The notes: generated by a model not told the origin, from the letters alone. DNA of 64,000 nucleotides from CAYLMG01 sp964493425 (GCA_964493425.1 CAZBMW010000002.1:171207-235206); one strand, 5' to 3'. Counted from the first letter of the stretch, positions 26,512 to 36,085 are shown. Made by a program: numbers and translations.

Positions 26512-27444
26512 GTGAGACACCGCAATTTTTGCATCTCAATAGCCATAATAATAATGTTTTTTCCCACGTTAGGCTTCTGCGAACAGAAGACATCTTCGAC
26601 TGCTGATGAAAAAACTCAAGAGAAGAAACCAGTCACTACAAAAAAAACCAGGCTTAGCAAAAGCGCCAAACTCGACAATAACACCGCTCTTGAACTGCTT
26701 GAGCAAAATGTCAACCTGTCTGATTTGCGCTCTGATATGTCTTTTGGCCAGGCTATCGAAGTCCTGCGCAATTCAACGAAACCAAGAGCAAGAATAGTGG
26801 TGTTTTGGGGACAATTGGAGCAAGTAAATGTAGGGCCAGCCAGCCGGATCTCTATGGATGGCTTTGCCGACATACCTTTGCGAACAGGCTTGAAGATTCT
26901 GTTAACCTCGGTTTCCAATGGGCAAAATCAATTGGACTATTGGACTACCGGTGGGGTAATCGTCATCGGAACAAAAGATTCCAAGCCGAAGGTTCAAACA
27001 ACGCGCCTTTATAATGTTTATGACCTGACTTCACGTCCTGCCGAGTATTACGCTCTCGGTGCCGGTATTAATCAATGGCAGGGCGGACGGATGGGAGCTG
27101 GCACTTTCAGGCAGGGCGGAGCGGGAAATTTCAGACAAACGAGGTACGGCGGCCGCTATGGAGGCGGTGGTTGGGGGCAAAGCTATGGCAGGACGAGAAT
27201 GTACGGAGGCGGGGGAGGATACAGAAGTTTTGGCACACGAACAATGGGCTTAAGGACAGGCACCTCACTTTCAGCTGGTGCCTACGGCCAGTCCTTTGGA
27301 GGTGGGTACGGCGGTTACGGCGGCTACAATCGGATGGGTATGGGAGGAGGTATGGGGTTCAATACCATAGACACCCAAATTCGGCAGCAACAACTGTCTG
27401 GTCTTATAAAAAACACCATTGAGCCGGGCACCTGGAATCCATAA
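26512..27444 (+). CDS. Secreted protein with secretin/TonB short N-terminal-like domain and glycine-rich tail
   Basis: 310 residues from the GTG at 26512, chosen because AGGGAG lies seven to nine bases upstream and because it opens a clean signal peptide (IAIIIMFFPTLGFC). After a Ser/Thr/Lys-rich linker comes a segment (about 65-165) resembling the STN/secretin N-terminal fold common in planctomycete proteins: MSFGQAIEVLRN ... FADIPLRTGLKILLTSV ... GGVIVIGT. Residues about 185-285 are Gly/Tyr/Arg-rich (YGGGGWGQSYG, GGGYGGYGGYNRMGMGGG), probably disordered. No secretin channel is present. Function unknown; periplasmic or surface scaffold is a guess. Confidence 0.75.
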   Translation: MRHRNFCISIAIIIMFFPTLGFCEQKTSSTADEKTQEKKPVTTKKTRLSKSAKLDNNTALELLEQNVNLSDLRSDMSFGQAIEVLRNSTKPRARIVVFWGQLEQVNVGPASRISMDGFADIPLRTGLKILLTSVSNGQNQLDYWTTGGVIVIGTKDSKPKVQTTRLYNVYDLTSRPAEYYALGAGINQWQGGRMGAGTFRQGGAGNFRQTRYGGRYGGGGWGQSYGRTRMYGGGGGYRSFGTRTMGLRTGTSLSAGAYGQSFGGGYGGYGGYNRMGMGGGMGFNTIDTQIRQQQLSGLIKNTIEPGTWNP

Positions 27445-27643
27445 TTGAGAAAAAGCCGTTTTCCACCGAAAATCCTAAGGAAAACCTCCCTGTTTTTCAA
27501 AGAAAGGTTATTTTCTGCTCTTAAAACGTCGAAAAAACCATAGTATTTTTTACTAAGTTAATTCTATGTCGAAAAGAGCTAAAGATAAATCGCGGAACAA
27601 AACCGTATCAAAAAAAGTTACAAGTATAGGGGAGTTTAATATC

Positions 27644-27850
27644 ATGTCTGACGAAATGGAACAGTTAGAACAGACAGGTTCTTGCGAAGCAGTAGAAGAG
27701 CTTCAGGAACAGCAGGATGAGCAAAACCAGAACTGGGATGGAACAGAACGCCGCAACGGTGAAGAACGCCGCCAAAGGACCCGTTCGTATAATGAACAGG
27801 AGCGCCGAAGCGGCGAAGAGAGACGAGAAGATACACCGGAACAGCAGTAA
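27644..27850 (+). CDS. Small ERR-repeat acidic/basic protein
   Basis: 68 residues from the ATG at 27644, which has AGGGGAG nine bases upstream; an ATG at 27566 would add 26 residues but lacks a ribosome-binding site. Glu/Gln-rich first half, then two copies of a G-(T)ERRxGEERR motif. The (D/E)RR-G-(D/E)RR motif recurs in many planctomycete and deltaproteobacterial membrane-associated proteins, role unknown. Predicted disordered. Confidence 0.6.
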   Translation: MSDEMEQLEQTGSCEAVEELQEQQDEQNQNWDGTERRNGEERRQRTRSYNEQERRSGEERREDTPEQQ

Positions 27851-28231
27851 TCTTGCCGTATCGCTGATTCTGAGGGGCTTGAAACAATAGCGCTTCTCTT
27901 TCTGTAACGGATATACAGCAAGGCCTTTGAATCACTTTTGAACAAAGAAGCTCTAACGAAGCATAAAACTATTACTTCAGCCGATTGTTTCCGGCTTATG
28001 AGAGGAAAACCTCACCAAATTACGAACATATCGAACCAAGGCTGTCTAGGGCAAAATCCATTAAGTTAAAACAACAGGAATTTGCCCTGTTTTTAGTTGA
28101 TTGTCCGGCAGAATAAGTATATAAATATACTGAGCTCAAACAGCCAAGGATTATGATTTTTGGATAAAGCTGAAAAAATTGTGGAATGATAACGGAATAT
28201 TACACTTAAAGTTAATTTGGAGGACTAAGGA
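27851..28231. other. Intergenic region, nothing recognised
   Basis: 381 bases, A+T-rich, without a coding frame of any quality, RNA gene or clear terminator. It presumably holds the promoter of the next gene. Confidence 0.5.
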
Positions 28232-28627
28232 ATGAACTGGGGCACCGCAAAAAAGAATGAAGCCAAAAAATCTTCTGACAGAGTTGTTGAGCTGCACTCT
28301 TCAGGCAGCACCTCTTCAGAAGCAACCGCCGTGAAAACAAAGCCAGCAGCTACTAAAGCAAGAGGTGAAGACCTCGAGAGTGGTATGGAGCTTTTGGAAC
28401 TGGACTTTCTCTTGAGCATCATAGAAAATACCGACAGGGATGATAAGTACGAAGTCACTATGCGCAAGCTCTGTTTTAAAGAAATTCTTCGCAGAGACCA
28501 GCAAAATGAAATCGACAGCCAAGCCGTGAAAGCTTACGCAGTAAATGAGAACAATCTGTACGGCAAGGACATCCAATGCGAAGCAATGAAAGAACTATCG
28601 GCTCGTACCGAACAAAATATTAAATAG
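28232..28627 (+). CDS. Uncharacterised protein, paralog A
   Basis: 131 residues. Low-complexity Ala/Ser/Lys N-terminus (about 1-48), then a conserved helical domain of about 80 residues beginning GMELLELDFLLSIIENTD and ending IQCEAMKELSARTEQ. The same domain is in the next gene. GGAGG sits eight bases before the ATG. I do not recognise a family; the domain is likely a small helical bundle. Tandem duplication with different N-termini suggests a soluble and a membrane-anchored version of the same module. Confidence 0.7.
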   Translation: MNWGTAKKNEAKKSSDRVVELHSSGSTSSEATAVKTKPAATKARGEDLESGMELLELDFLLSIIENTDRDDKYEVTMRKLCFKEILRRDQQNEIDSQAVKAYAVNENNLYGKDIQCEAMKELSARTEQNIK

Positions 28628-28776
28628 AGATTAAGCAAGCAGGGTATAAGGCAGCCTGACTGTGCTGAAGTTATCGTTTCTGATAAAATTTTTTTGCCTG
28701 TCGGGGCCTTATAGTTGGGTAGTGATGTTTCTTTTTAATATCAGAATCCATAATAACCAGCTGGTAGAACTAAACG

Positions 28777-29394
28777 ATGGGGACCTTTTTAATACAAGCA
28801 GTTATAGCTGCTTACAGTAACGATGATGAAACTATCTGGGTCACTATGTTGGTTTTTGTCGTAATTGCCGCCGTGGCAGGCGTGTGGAGTTTTGTAAAAA
28901 AGAAACCAGCAGGATTGGACGAACAGAAGGACTGTCACCCTTATTATAGTTCCTCCTCTGAAGCGGGATGTCATGGATGGAAACGGCCACTACAACAAGA
29001 TGTAATCGAAACACCCAAAAAGCACTTTACCGTCACGTCACCGGCAAAATCCTCTTCTGGTTTAGAGACAGCCTTAGAAACGCCCCAACTAAGCCCAAAA
29101 AGGGTCTCTAAGGATAGAAAGCAGGTAAAACAGAAGGGGGGTATGGAATTGTTGGACCTGGATTTCTTATTAAGCGTCGTCAGTGATACTGAGCATAATG
29201 GCAAAGCAGATGTTACAATGCATATGCTCATTTTCAAAGAGCTTATCCGACGCAAAAAGCTTAGTGAAATTGAAAGTAGCGTCCTAAAAGAGTATGTGCT
29301 CAATAAAGGCGGTTTCTACCCCAAGTACATCCAGTGCGAAGCTATTAAGGAGCTGGCCTTGAGAACTGAGCAGGGCTCTGATAAAAATTATTGA
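28777..29394 (+). CDS. Uncharacterised membrane-anchored protein, paralog B
   Basis: 205 residues. N-terminal membrane helix (about 22-42, TMLVFVVIAAVAGVWSFV), a charged linker, then the same domain as the preceding gene (about 122-198): GMELLDLDFLLSVVSDTE ... IQCEAIKELALRTEQ. By eye roughly half of the domain residues are identical between the two. The presence of an anchor here and its absence in the neighbour suggests a paired function. Family not recognised. Confidence 0.7.
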   Translation: MGTFLIQAVIAAYSNDDETIWVTMLVFVVIAAVAGVWSFVKKKPAGLDEQKDCHPYYSSSSEAGCHGWKRPLQQDVIETPKKHFTVTSPAKSSSGLETALETPQLSPKRVSKDRKQVKQKGGMELLDLDFLLSVVSDTEHNGKADVTMHMLIFKELIRRKKLSEIESSVLKEYVLNKGGFYPKYIQCEAIKELALRTEQGSDKNY

Positions 29395-29738
29395 ACCAGC
29401 GCATTTGTATTTACCTTCGTCTTAAATCTCTCTGGGTAACTAGTAAAGCCAAAAACAACTCGTCTCTTTTCTGAAATGCTCTCAGATATTTTGTAGAAGC
29501 AGAATACGGCAGCTAATAAGTCCGAAAATAAAATTAAATCATTTTTTTAAAATTTCCCATTAGCAGTTTACTGCCTAAACTTTATTTCTGTCGAATTGAC
29601 TGCATTAAATATTTGCTATTTATAGGGCTACTCCAAATAGCTTTTTTTACATCTCTTTGTCCTTAAAGTACATCCGAGTTTCAGCCGAATCTAAAAATGT
29701 CTCACCTTTTTAAAACAAATTAGCGAAAACGGGGATTT
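29395..29738. other. Intergenic region, nothing recognised
   Basis: 344 bases of A+T-rich sequence with several poly-T tracts. No coding frame, RNA gene or strong inverted repeat seen. Confidence 0.5.
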
Positions 29739-30380
29739 ATGAAGGAAAAACTGCGATATAAAAGATTGCGCCATCTGGTCAGCAAGATCAATCAGGCTCG
29801 CAAAAAGCAGGCAAAAAAAATAGATTTGATCTGTAACGACCTTATCTGTGCTCAGAGAAACTTCATCAAAAGCCTGAGCTCCTTCAGTTTTACAGCAAAC
29901 TTCTATGAATCAATCATTGCTAAAACCGACTTAAAAGAGCTCTTCTCTATTGCTGGCAGACTCATCAAAGAAAGAATAGGTGACGTAAATATTGTCTTCT
30001 TTATACGTCAGCAGCAAGGTTTCGAAATGTACCCTGTCGGTTCCGCTCAACAATCCTCATCGCATAGTCAACAGCTGGAAAGCTACTTCACAGATGAGCT
30101 GGTAGAGAACATTTGTCAGTCAAATAAGTTATGCGCTCTTGACGAAATGCTCGAAATGGGTCTGCAGGCCGGCCCGAATTTCCTGAACAAAATTTCAGCT
30201 GTTACAATCCCGCTGTCAATCTCGGGAGCGTCTCACGGCTTCATTTTAATTTATCAAAGCTCAGACCAAAAATTGTCACGAGACGACATAAGCAATATAG
30301 CAGCTGTCGCACCGGGCCTCGCACGGGCTATTAACTGCAGTAAAGCGATTAGCTGCCGGGATAGTTCCTGTCAAAATTAG
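29739..30380 (+). CDS. GAF-like domain protein
   Basis: 213 residues. A basic helical N-terminus (about 1-45, probably coiled coil) is followed by a GAF-like fold (about 60-200) with SIAGRLIKERIGDVNIVFFIRQQ, SAVTIPLSISGASHGFILIYQSS and DISNIAAVAPGLARAI, the strand-helix pattern of GAF sensors. No catalytic output domain. May bind a small ligand or act as a regulatory partner for the two-component proteins nearby. Only GGGGAT precedes the ATG. The family call is moderate. Confidence 0.65.
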   Translation: MKEKLRYKRLRHLVSKINQARKKQAKKIDLICNDLICAQRNFIKSLSSFSFTANFYESIIAKTDLKELFSIAGRLIKERIGDVNIVFFIRQQQGFEMYPVGSAQQSSSHSQQLESYFTDELVENICQSNKLCALDEMLEMGLQAGPNFLNKISAVTIPLSISGASHGFILIYQSSDQKLSRDDISNIAAVAPGLARAINCSKAISCRDSSCQN

Positions 30381-30434
30381 CTCCGCACCATTCTGCAGGC
30401 ATAAGTGCCTTACACGCAGCCTTTTCAGATCAGC

Positions 30435-30776
30435 TTATTCGGTTTTTGGAACCTCCGCCTTAAGATATAATGGTATTTCCTGCCCGCCCTTAGTCAGAAA
30501 GTAGTTTGAGTTAAATCTTTCATCAGGAAAATCATCGATCATCTTATACGCAATCCTGTGGCCTTTAGTAAAAGTGCTCGGTTCGACGAATTTATATCCG
30601 TTTTGAGCAAGCCAATTCTCAGGAGCAAACTCTTTGCCTTTTTTAACAAACGCCTTAAAGGCAGCCAGATCCCGCGAGCTCTCTTTTCTCGGCCCTATGA
30701 TTGTATAACCGGCTGCCAAAACTTTCTCCAGGTATTTGAGGCTCTTTATCGGCCCGATTATTTTATTATCTTCCAT
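30435..30776 (-). CDS. Uncharacterised 113-residue protein
   Basis: Soluble, mixed charge, no motif recognised; start ATG with AAAAGG eight bases upstream. It lies between the GAF protein and the tRNA region on the opposite strand, the last gene before the accessory region. Codon pattern looks coding throughout. Confidence 0.55.
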   Translation of the reverse strand: MEDNKIIGPIKSLKYLEKVLAAGYTIIGPRKESSRDLAAFKAFVKKGKEFAPENWLAQNGYKFVEPSTFTKGHRIAYKMIDDFPDERFNSNYFLTKGGQEIPLYLKAEVPKTE

Positions 30777-30953
30777 TGTTAAGGCCTTTTCGATTCTTAA
30801 ATTGTTCCTTTTTACGCGAGCGCATTGTTCAGCAGTCTAATGAAGATTTACAAAGAATTCAACGTTTTCCTGGAGAGCTTAAAAACATAAAATGCTGAAA
30901 ATTCTTGCAATACGATATTTTTTTGTTAGATTTATTGTAGTTTTGAATTTACC

Positions 30954-31005
<52 letters not shown>

Positions 31006-31015
31006 NNNNNNNNNN
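31006..31015. other. Assembly gap (10 N)
   Basis: Ten ambiguous bases directly inside a duplicated tRNA sequence. Gap length is probably arbitrary, so order and distance across it should not be trusted. Confidence 0.98.
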
Positions 31016-31241
31016 TGTACCTACGGACTGGCCACAATGGATGAGAAGCTTTAAGGACTACTAAGAAACGCAATAATGTTAAGTGGTCGCTAAGGGACTT
31101 GTCCATTAGGGACTGGTTAAATAGTTAAATATTCACCAATTACCAAATCTCAAGACCCCCCTGCTTTCTTGCGAAAGCAAGAAGGGGGGCACTAAATTGA
31201 CACTGGTGTGTGATTTTTGCCTGTTTTTACCGCCTAAAGAC

Positions 31242-31271
31242 TTGACAGTATAAATATGAACCTGTTAGTAT
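31242..31271 (+). promoter_or_regulatory. Promoter of tRNA-Phe
   Basis: TTGACA (31242-31247) and TAGTAT (31266-31271) with 18-base spacing; the mature tRNA begins 14 bases after the -10. This is the best sigma-70-like promoter in the window. Confidence 0.7.
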
Positions 31272-31284
31272 CAAACCGAATTAT

Positions 31285-31357
<73 letters not shown>

Positions 31358-32602
31358 TTAAAGAAAGCCACTTCTCGGCTGATTTTTCGAAAAGTGGGTC
31401 AAAAGTGGGTCAGTCAGGTCATTTGCCAGAAATTTCGACTGTAGGATTTTTGCTTTTTCCATATCTTCCTGCCGAACGGCCAAGTAGTATCTCTGGGTTG
31501 TTTTGATATCGCTGTGGCCTGCAAGCTTCTGAACCACGTGAATCGGCAAAATGTGTGCCCAGTTAGTTATGCAGGAACGTCGCAGGTCGTGTAACACACA
31601 GTTGCTAACATTGGCCTTTCTTCGAAGCTTGTGAAATCCTCGTCCTAAATTGTTCACAAGAGCCTGTTCGTCAGACCACTTTCCATTCGAGCGAGCATGC
31701 AAAATGTACTTCCATCGTTTCTCTGGAATGAACACGTAGGGACATCCCTCAGAGCACATCGCCTGTAAATCAACCAATAGTTGTACAGTTTGCACAGGCA
31801 TCGGCAAAATCCTCGTTTGGTAATCTTTTGGTTCCCATCCGAGAACATCAGCACTTGCTCTCTTGGCAGCAACCCTGAGGAAGTGTTTCTCGAAGTCGAT
31901 ATCTGTCCAGGTCAGGTTCAACATCTCATCACGTCTCAGACCGCAAGCGTACGCCACAGAAATCATAGCTTTCCACCAGGTATTGCCAGCTGAAGTCAAT
32001 AAAGCCTTGTATTCATCGACTGAAACGTACTTTACGGGCATCTCGGCTTCCCTCCGCTGTCTTATTCTCACGAAGGGATTGCAACCAGACAAAAGATAGC
32101 CTCTTGGTTCAATGGCCAGGTTAAAAATCCCTTTAAGCGTGCGAATATCTTTGTTCACCGTTGCTACGGCCACACCTGCTGCCAGTCGGGACGCTACGAA
32201 GGATTCAGCCTGTCGAGGCGAAATCTTTTTGAGTTGCGTCTTTTCGCCCACATGAGCCATAAACATATTCAACGCTCGCATCTGATCTGATAACGTTCTG
32301 GTCTTGACTTGGCCACGCATCACTTTTTTGTGCTCCTTTATGAAATCTTCCAAAGTAGTCGGGGGCGGTGGATCCGCCTTGCCGTTTCTGATTTCCAGTT
32401 GTTTAGTTTCTGCAAATAATTGTGCCTCCTTTCTTGTTTTGAAGCTTTTACTGTAACGGTTCCCTTCAGAACCAAACCAGCGGATCGCCCATCGAGAAGG
32501 CCGTTTTTTATGCCACGCATCTCTCGGCAGCGGTCTGCCCTTTTTGTTTTTGGGAACCTTACCATGGTACTTTCTATATATTGTTACTTTTTCTGTCGTC
32601 AT
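31358..32602 (-). CDS. Tyrosine recombinase/integrase
   Basis: Site-specific recombinase of the phage-integrase family, about 414 residues from the ATG at 32602, which has AGGAGG seven bases upstream; the frame stays open further but without such a site. N-terminal Arm-binding part, SAM-like core-binding domain (about 95-185), catalytic domain with Arg in AYACGLRRDEMLNLTW, His-x-x-Arg in LHDLRRSCITNWA, His/Lys region KLAGHSDIKTTQRYY and the nucleophile Tyr in RYYLAV. Its stop codon abuts the tRNA-Phe 3' end, the classical arrangement for a tRNA-integrated element. First gene of the leftward element module. Confidence 0.95.
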   Translation of the reverse strand: MTTEKVTIYRKYHGKVPKNKKGRPLPRDAWHKKRPSRWAIRWFGSEGNRYSKSFKTRKEAQLFAETKQLEIRNGKADPPPPTTLEDFIKEHKKVMRGQVKTRTLSDQMRALNMFMAHVGEKTQLKKISPRQAESFVASRLAAGVAVATVNKDIRTLKGIFNLAIEPRGYLLSGCNPFVRIRQRREAEMPVKYVSVDEYKALLTSAGNTWWKAMISVAYACGLRRDEMLNLTWTDIDFEKHFLRVAAKRASADVLGWEPKDYQTRILPMPVQTVQLLVDLQAMCSEGCPYVFIPEKRWKYILHARSNGKWSDEQALVNNLGRGFHKLRRKANVSNCVLHDLRRSCITNWAHILPIHVVQKLAGHSDIKTTQRYYLAVRQEDMEKAKILQSKFLANDLTDPLLTHFSKNQPRSGFL

Positions 32603-32712
32603 GATAGAACCTCCTGGTCCTGTATGGACCTTAAGGCCACCACGGACGACTGACCCGGTAAATGAGTGTACACTACACTGTGTAAAAGCGCAAGTGAAAT
32701 CATAATTTTTTT

Positions 32713-32967
32713 TTAATCCTCTGTTTTCACCTTTAGAAATTTGTCCAATTCGCTTCTTCGGTACCACACACGGCGAGCAAACTTAGTGGCTCTAAGTTGT
32801 CCATTGTAGCGCCAGTAATTTAATGTTCGAATGGCGGACTGTGGTGTCAGTTTGTCTATTTCATCAAGACGAAGATATTGTGCTGCCTCAATTGGCGTCA
32901 GCAACTCAACAAAAACATCAGGCCTAGGCGGCCAACCGTTGGTTTTAGTTTGTTTATGATTCTTCAT
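32713..32967 (-). CDS. Excisionase/MerR-type helix-turn-helix protein
   Basis: 84 residues. One winged-HTH domain: LTPIEAAQYLRLDEIDKLTPQSAIRTLNYWRYNGQLRATKFARRVWYRRSELDKFL, the HTH_17 pattern with R-V-W-Y-R-R-S-E-L-D-K-F ending. Placed directly upstream of the integrase on the same strand (110 bases), so a directionality factor or regulator of integrase is likely. Confidence 0.8.
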   Translation of the reverse strand: MKNHKQTKTNGWPPRPDVFVELLTPIEAAQYLRLDEIDKLTPQSAIRTLNYWRYNGQLRATKFARRVWYRRSELDKFLKVKTED

Positions 32968-33073
32968 AGTCTTCGATTTTCGCGTAATAGCATTGAACCT
33001 TTCAACTCATTGCCCTTCACGAAGATAAGAGTCTTGCGAGATGTTAGTTCTTACTTGATTTTTAGATGATGCT

Positions 33074-33775
33074 TTAACAACCGTCGTCACTGTCACTATA
33101 CGAATCATCACTGGAAGGTTTTTCTTGCCAATCATACCAGCACTCCCTTGGTTCTTTGTCAGCGCCTTCCGGCCAATGTCGGTATTTCTCACAATCATCA
33201 CATTTGTTAATATTGATTACTTCTCGTATTTCGGGGCAGTAGCGAGTCATTTGACTTCCAGTAGAAAGTCCAGTTTTTCCCCGAGTACGTCTTGATTTGG
33301 GCAAGCCTTTTTTTCCGCTTCCATGGCCCGAACCTCTTTTCAGTATACGTGATTCTGGTGGATTTGGCGGAAGCATTCGAGAAGAGCTTTCTTGGGGATG
33401 TGGTGGTGGACTATCAGATTGGTCCCGCAAATGCTCTACGACTCCAGTACGTCCATAGTCATCCGATATTGGTAACTCCCCAGAAATAACAGGTTCATTG
33501 CCTTGCATTTCTGGCTCATCCCCACCAGTGTTCTCTCCTGAATCAGCCGGTCCCGACACATGTGGCACTGGAGATATATCTTCTATACTAGCTTCGACAG
33601 CTCCTAATTGTTTAGCCAGATCATCCATGAATAGTTCATCGTTCTCGGTTAACGGATCATTAAAACCGGGTGGATTTTCGATGCTCTTCTCAATCGCATC
33701 AAGCAGAGGGTCATCTAATGGATTCACGTTATCTGAGGGACCGCTATTTTCTATTGGATTTATTGGTTCTGACAT
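33074..33775 (-). CDS. Disordered protein with C-terminal cysteine cluster
   Basis: 233 residues. The first 165 are acidic, Pro/Ser/Gly-rich and probably disordered; then a basic patch (GSGKKGLPKSRRTRGKTG) and a small cysteine cluster (YCPEIREVININKCDDCEKY ... ECWYDW) that looks like a zinc-binding knuckle. GAGG lies about eight bases before the ATG. It is 13 bases downstream of the HerA-like ATPase gene, so co-transcribed. No family recognised; a DNA-binding or adaptor role for the ATPase is a guess. Confidence 0.6.
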   Translation of the reverse strand: MSEPINPIENSGPSDNVNPLDDPLLDAIEKSIENPPGFNDPLTENDELFMDDLAKQLGAVEASIEDISPVPHVSGPADSGENTGGDEPEMQGNEPVISGELPISDDYGRTGVVEHLRDQSDSPPPHPQESSSRMLPPNPPESRILKRGSGHGSGKKGLPKSRRTRGKTGLSTGSQMTRYCPEIREVININKCDDCEKYRHWPEGADKEPRECWYDWQEKPSSDDSYSDSDDGC

Positions 33776-33788
33776 AATCTAATCCTCA

Positions 33789-35855
33789 TTACAATTTTTT
33801 AACGAACACGCTGGTCCAGTCGAAATCATCTGCGAGACATTGGGCTGCAACCAGCAAAAGAATTGACTCTCGCCAATCTTTGCTTGAATCTTCTGTATAC
33901 TTTTTCAGAGCTTCTTCGATAGCCTCCTTGGTATTCTTATTCAGAGTAATACCTATTACACTATCAATCCCGGCGATTTCCGCCTCTGCGAGGATGTTTC
34001 TAGCATCGTAGTTAAAATTGCTGCAGCATATTTCAACGATAAACCGCCCACCTTCCGGCTCCAATACCAGCAGGTCAGGCTGAAGCCCCTGGTCTTTGGC
34101 AACGGAACTGTTACGCTGCAGGCGCCACTTCGGACTTATGTGGCCGATGCATTTTTCCACCTGCGATAGAATATACTCGTGGACAATGCCTGACTTGAAT
34201 TTTTTTATGCGGACATTGCGTTTTTGTGCCCAAGAAATACCTTTATCTGTGGGCTCAAAAAATTTAATTTTGCCTCCAATTGTTTGTTCAACCGTACGGA
34301 TAAGTCCGCGTCCATCCAATTCTGCTCTGGCTCTGAACTCTCTTGCTCGTTCTATTCGCAGCGTTTCGCAACGTTCAGATATAGATTCGGCGGGGGCTTC
34401 ACAAATCCGCATCATCACTATAAGAGCATCGCCGTTAAGATCGTCGGCTGTTAGCAATCGTGCAGCAGCAATTTTATTGTTGCTTTCATCAAATTCGTTC
34501 CACTGGATCATCGATAGTGTGTCTTTGACTTCTTGGCTCAATTGTGGTTCTTTCGTTTTTTTCGAGAAAAAAAGTTGCGGAACTTCAATTTCAAAAGGAG
34601 TAGGGTGTAGAGTATAGTGAACGACCGCCCGCCGTGGCTTCATTCGAGAGATAGCATCAGCTTGCTGTCTGTCGAGGCCCATAGAGCTTTGTATAGACCA
34701 GATAGATTTTGCATCGGAAAGGCGCATAACGATACGGCAGGCAAGATTGCCCAGAATTGCAGGTGGCAATTCACCGGGTATTTGATCACATAGTATAAGT
34801 GAAACACCACGTTTTCGAGCAGTCCTGAACATTCTGGATAGGATGTTTTCACCAATGTCCTGCCTAGACTTCTCACTTGCAAGCATATGAGCCTCTTCAA
34901 TAATGACAATATGTGGTTTAGTTTTGTTATCACCTTCCCTAAATCTTGCCAGCCATAAAAGCAGGAAACTAACGAGAGACTGAAGTGGTATGCCTACTAG
35001 GTTTTGTAGTCTGAAGATAACTGAATTCTCTGATAATATCTGAAGCATGTTACTTCGACGAACTTTGGCTATCTGTTCAAACGTGTCTGCAAGCGTTACA
35101 AGACGGTTTAATAAGCTTTCTAAGAAACCTGAACTTCGTGACTTGGGCCCAAACCTGATACCTTGGAAATATTCTATTACATCAAACAGGGAAGGCCAAT
35201 TCTCACTACCTGCAGTTATACCTTTTCGTTCGATAATTTTGCTCATGCCTACTCGAAAAAGATTCAGGCTGCCGTCTCTGAGAAAGGTGCCACCTCGTAG
35301 CATAAGGTTAATTTCATCTATCCAACTGGAAGGTTTTATCCAGTCACCGGGTGGTTGAAACATATTGAGTCGCAGTTGCTGTGGATCCATGGTTACCAAC
35401 TTCTCGGTCATTAATGATGGGCTGATACGTGAATATTCATCCTCTATGTCAAATATCCATACCTTGTAGCCTGCCTGAACAGCCTGGACAGCGATATGCA
35501 TAGCAAGATAGCTTTTCCCTGTACCATTGTGTCCGAATATGCCGACATGTTGGGTGATAATATCTTCGGGCAAAGCAAATTGGGGACCGAAGTTGGTACC
35601 CTGAATAGTCTTACCTACTTGTAGTCGGCCAGCGGGTAGCTGACGTACGGGCCAAAATATCGGCGGATCATAGGGCTCAAAACCAGCCTTAACGCAGCGG
35701 CGTTTTAATATATTGAGAACCGTCTCTCTCATCTCATGATCGCGAACGTAAATTTTTAGAAGCCGGTGAATATTCGGATCGTCGCGGCCAAGATAATCAG
35801 CCATACGTTCAACGTCTTCGGGAAGACCGTGCATTTTTACCATCCCTTTCAACAT
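33789..35855 (-). CDS. HerA/TraC-like (DUF87) ATPase with C-terminal nuclease-like domain
   Basis: 688 residues. FtsK/HerA-superfamily motor: Walker A GIFGHNGTGKSYLA near 110, Walker B KPHIVIIEEAHML near 320, sensor CDQIPGELPPAI near 368, arginine-rich end of core near 415. After a winged-helix-like stretch (about 475-560) comes a C-terminal domain (about 570-688) with QPDLLVLEPEGGRFIVEIC, the beta-hairpin pattern of PD-(D/E)xK enzymes but with Cys where Lys is expected, so nuclease activity is doubtful. MLKGMVKMHG offers three ATGs; 35834 is a likely alternative. Overlaps the small membrane-protein gene upstream by 47 bases. Such motors pump DNA in conjugation or end processing. Confidence 0.82.
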   Translation of the reverse strand: MLKGMVKMHGLPEDVERMADYLGRDDPNIHRLLKIYVRDHEMRETVLNILKRRCVKAGFEPYDPPIFWPVRQLPAGRLQVGKTIQGTNFGPQFALPEDIITQHVGIFGHNGTGKSYLAMHIAVQAVQAGYKVWIFDIEDEYSRISPSLMTEKLVTMDPQQLRLNMFQPPGDWIKPSSWIDEINLMLRGGTFLRDGSLNLFRVGMSKIIERKGITAGSENWPSLFDVIEYFQGIRFGPKSRSSGFLESLLNRLVTLADTFEQIAKVRRSNMLQILSENSVIFRLQNLVGIPLQSLVSFLLLWLARFREGDNKTKPHIVIIEEAHMLASEKSRQDIGENILSRMFRTARKRGVSLILCDQIPGELPPAILGNLACRIVMRLSDAKSIWSIQSSMGLDRQQADAISRMKPRRAVVHYTLHPTPFEIEVPQLFFSKKTKEPQLSQEVKDTLSMIQWNEFDESNNKIAAARLLTADDLNGDALIVMMRICEAPAESISERCETLRIERAREFRARAELDGRGLIRTVEQTIGGKIKFFEPTDKGISWAQKRNVRIKKFKSGIVHEYILSQVEKCIGHISPKWRLQRNSSVAKDQGLQPDLLVLEPEGGRFIVEICCSNFNYDARNILAEAEIAGIDSVIGITLNKNTKEAIEEALKKYTEDSSKDWRESILLLVAAQCLADDFDWTSVFVKKL

Positions 35856-36084
35856 AACGTAGCCACTCCGGACCCAAATTGCTTGCGGCGATAGCTCCTA
35901 TCAAAGCACCTGCCAAAGGCAACCAGCCATACGAATCACCGCATTTAGCTGCGATATATCCTCCGATAAACGAGCCGATGATGGCTCCTGCTACGGTTGA
36001 GAGTAGCAGTGCCCAGTGTCTTCCGACCCAGTGCCGGAGCGGACCGAGCAGAAGGATGATCAAAATTACAAATAACCATTTCAT
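35809..36084 (-). CDS. Small membrane protein with two or three helices
   Basis: 91 residues with hydrophobic segments at 3-14, about 25-48 (LLLSTVAGAIIGSFIGGYIAAKC) and 53-68, Gly-rich like glycine-zipper proteins, and a basic C-terminus (NARSSRRR). Overlaps the ATPase gene by 47 bases and starts one base after the zinc-finger gene stops, so all three are one transcription unit. Could anchor the HerA-like motor at the membrane. Confidence 0.65.
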   Translation of the reverse strand: MKWLFVILIILLLGPLRHWVGRHWALLLSTVAGAIIGSFIGGYIAAKCGDSYGWLPLAGALIGAIAASNLGPEWLRYVERDGKNARSSRRR

Positions 36085-36085
36085 T

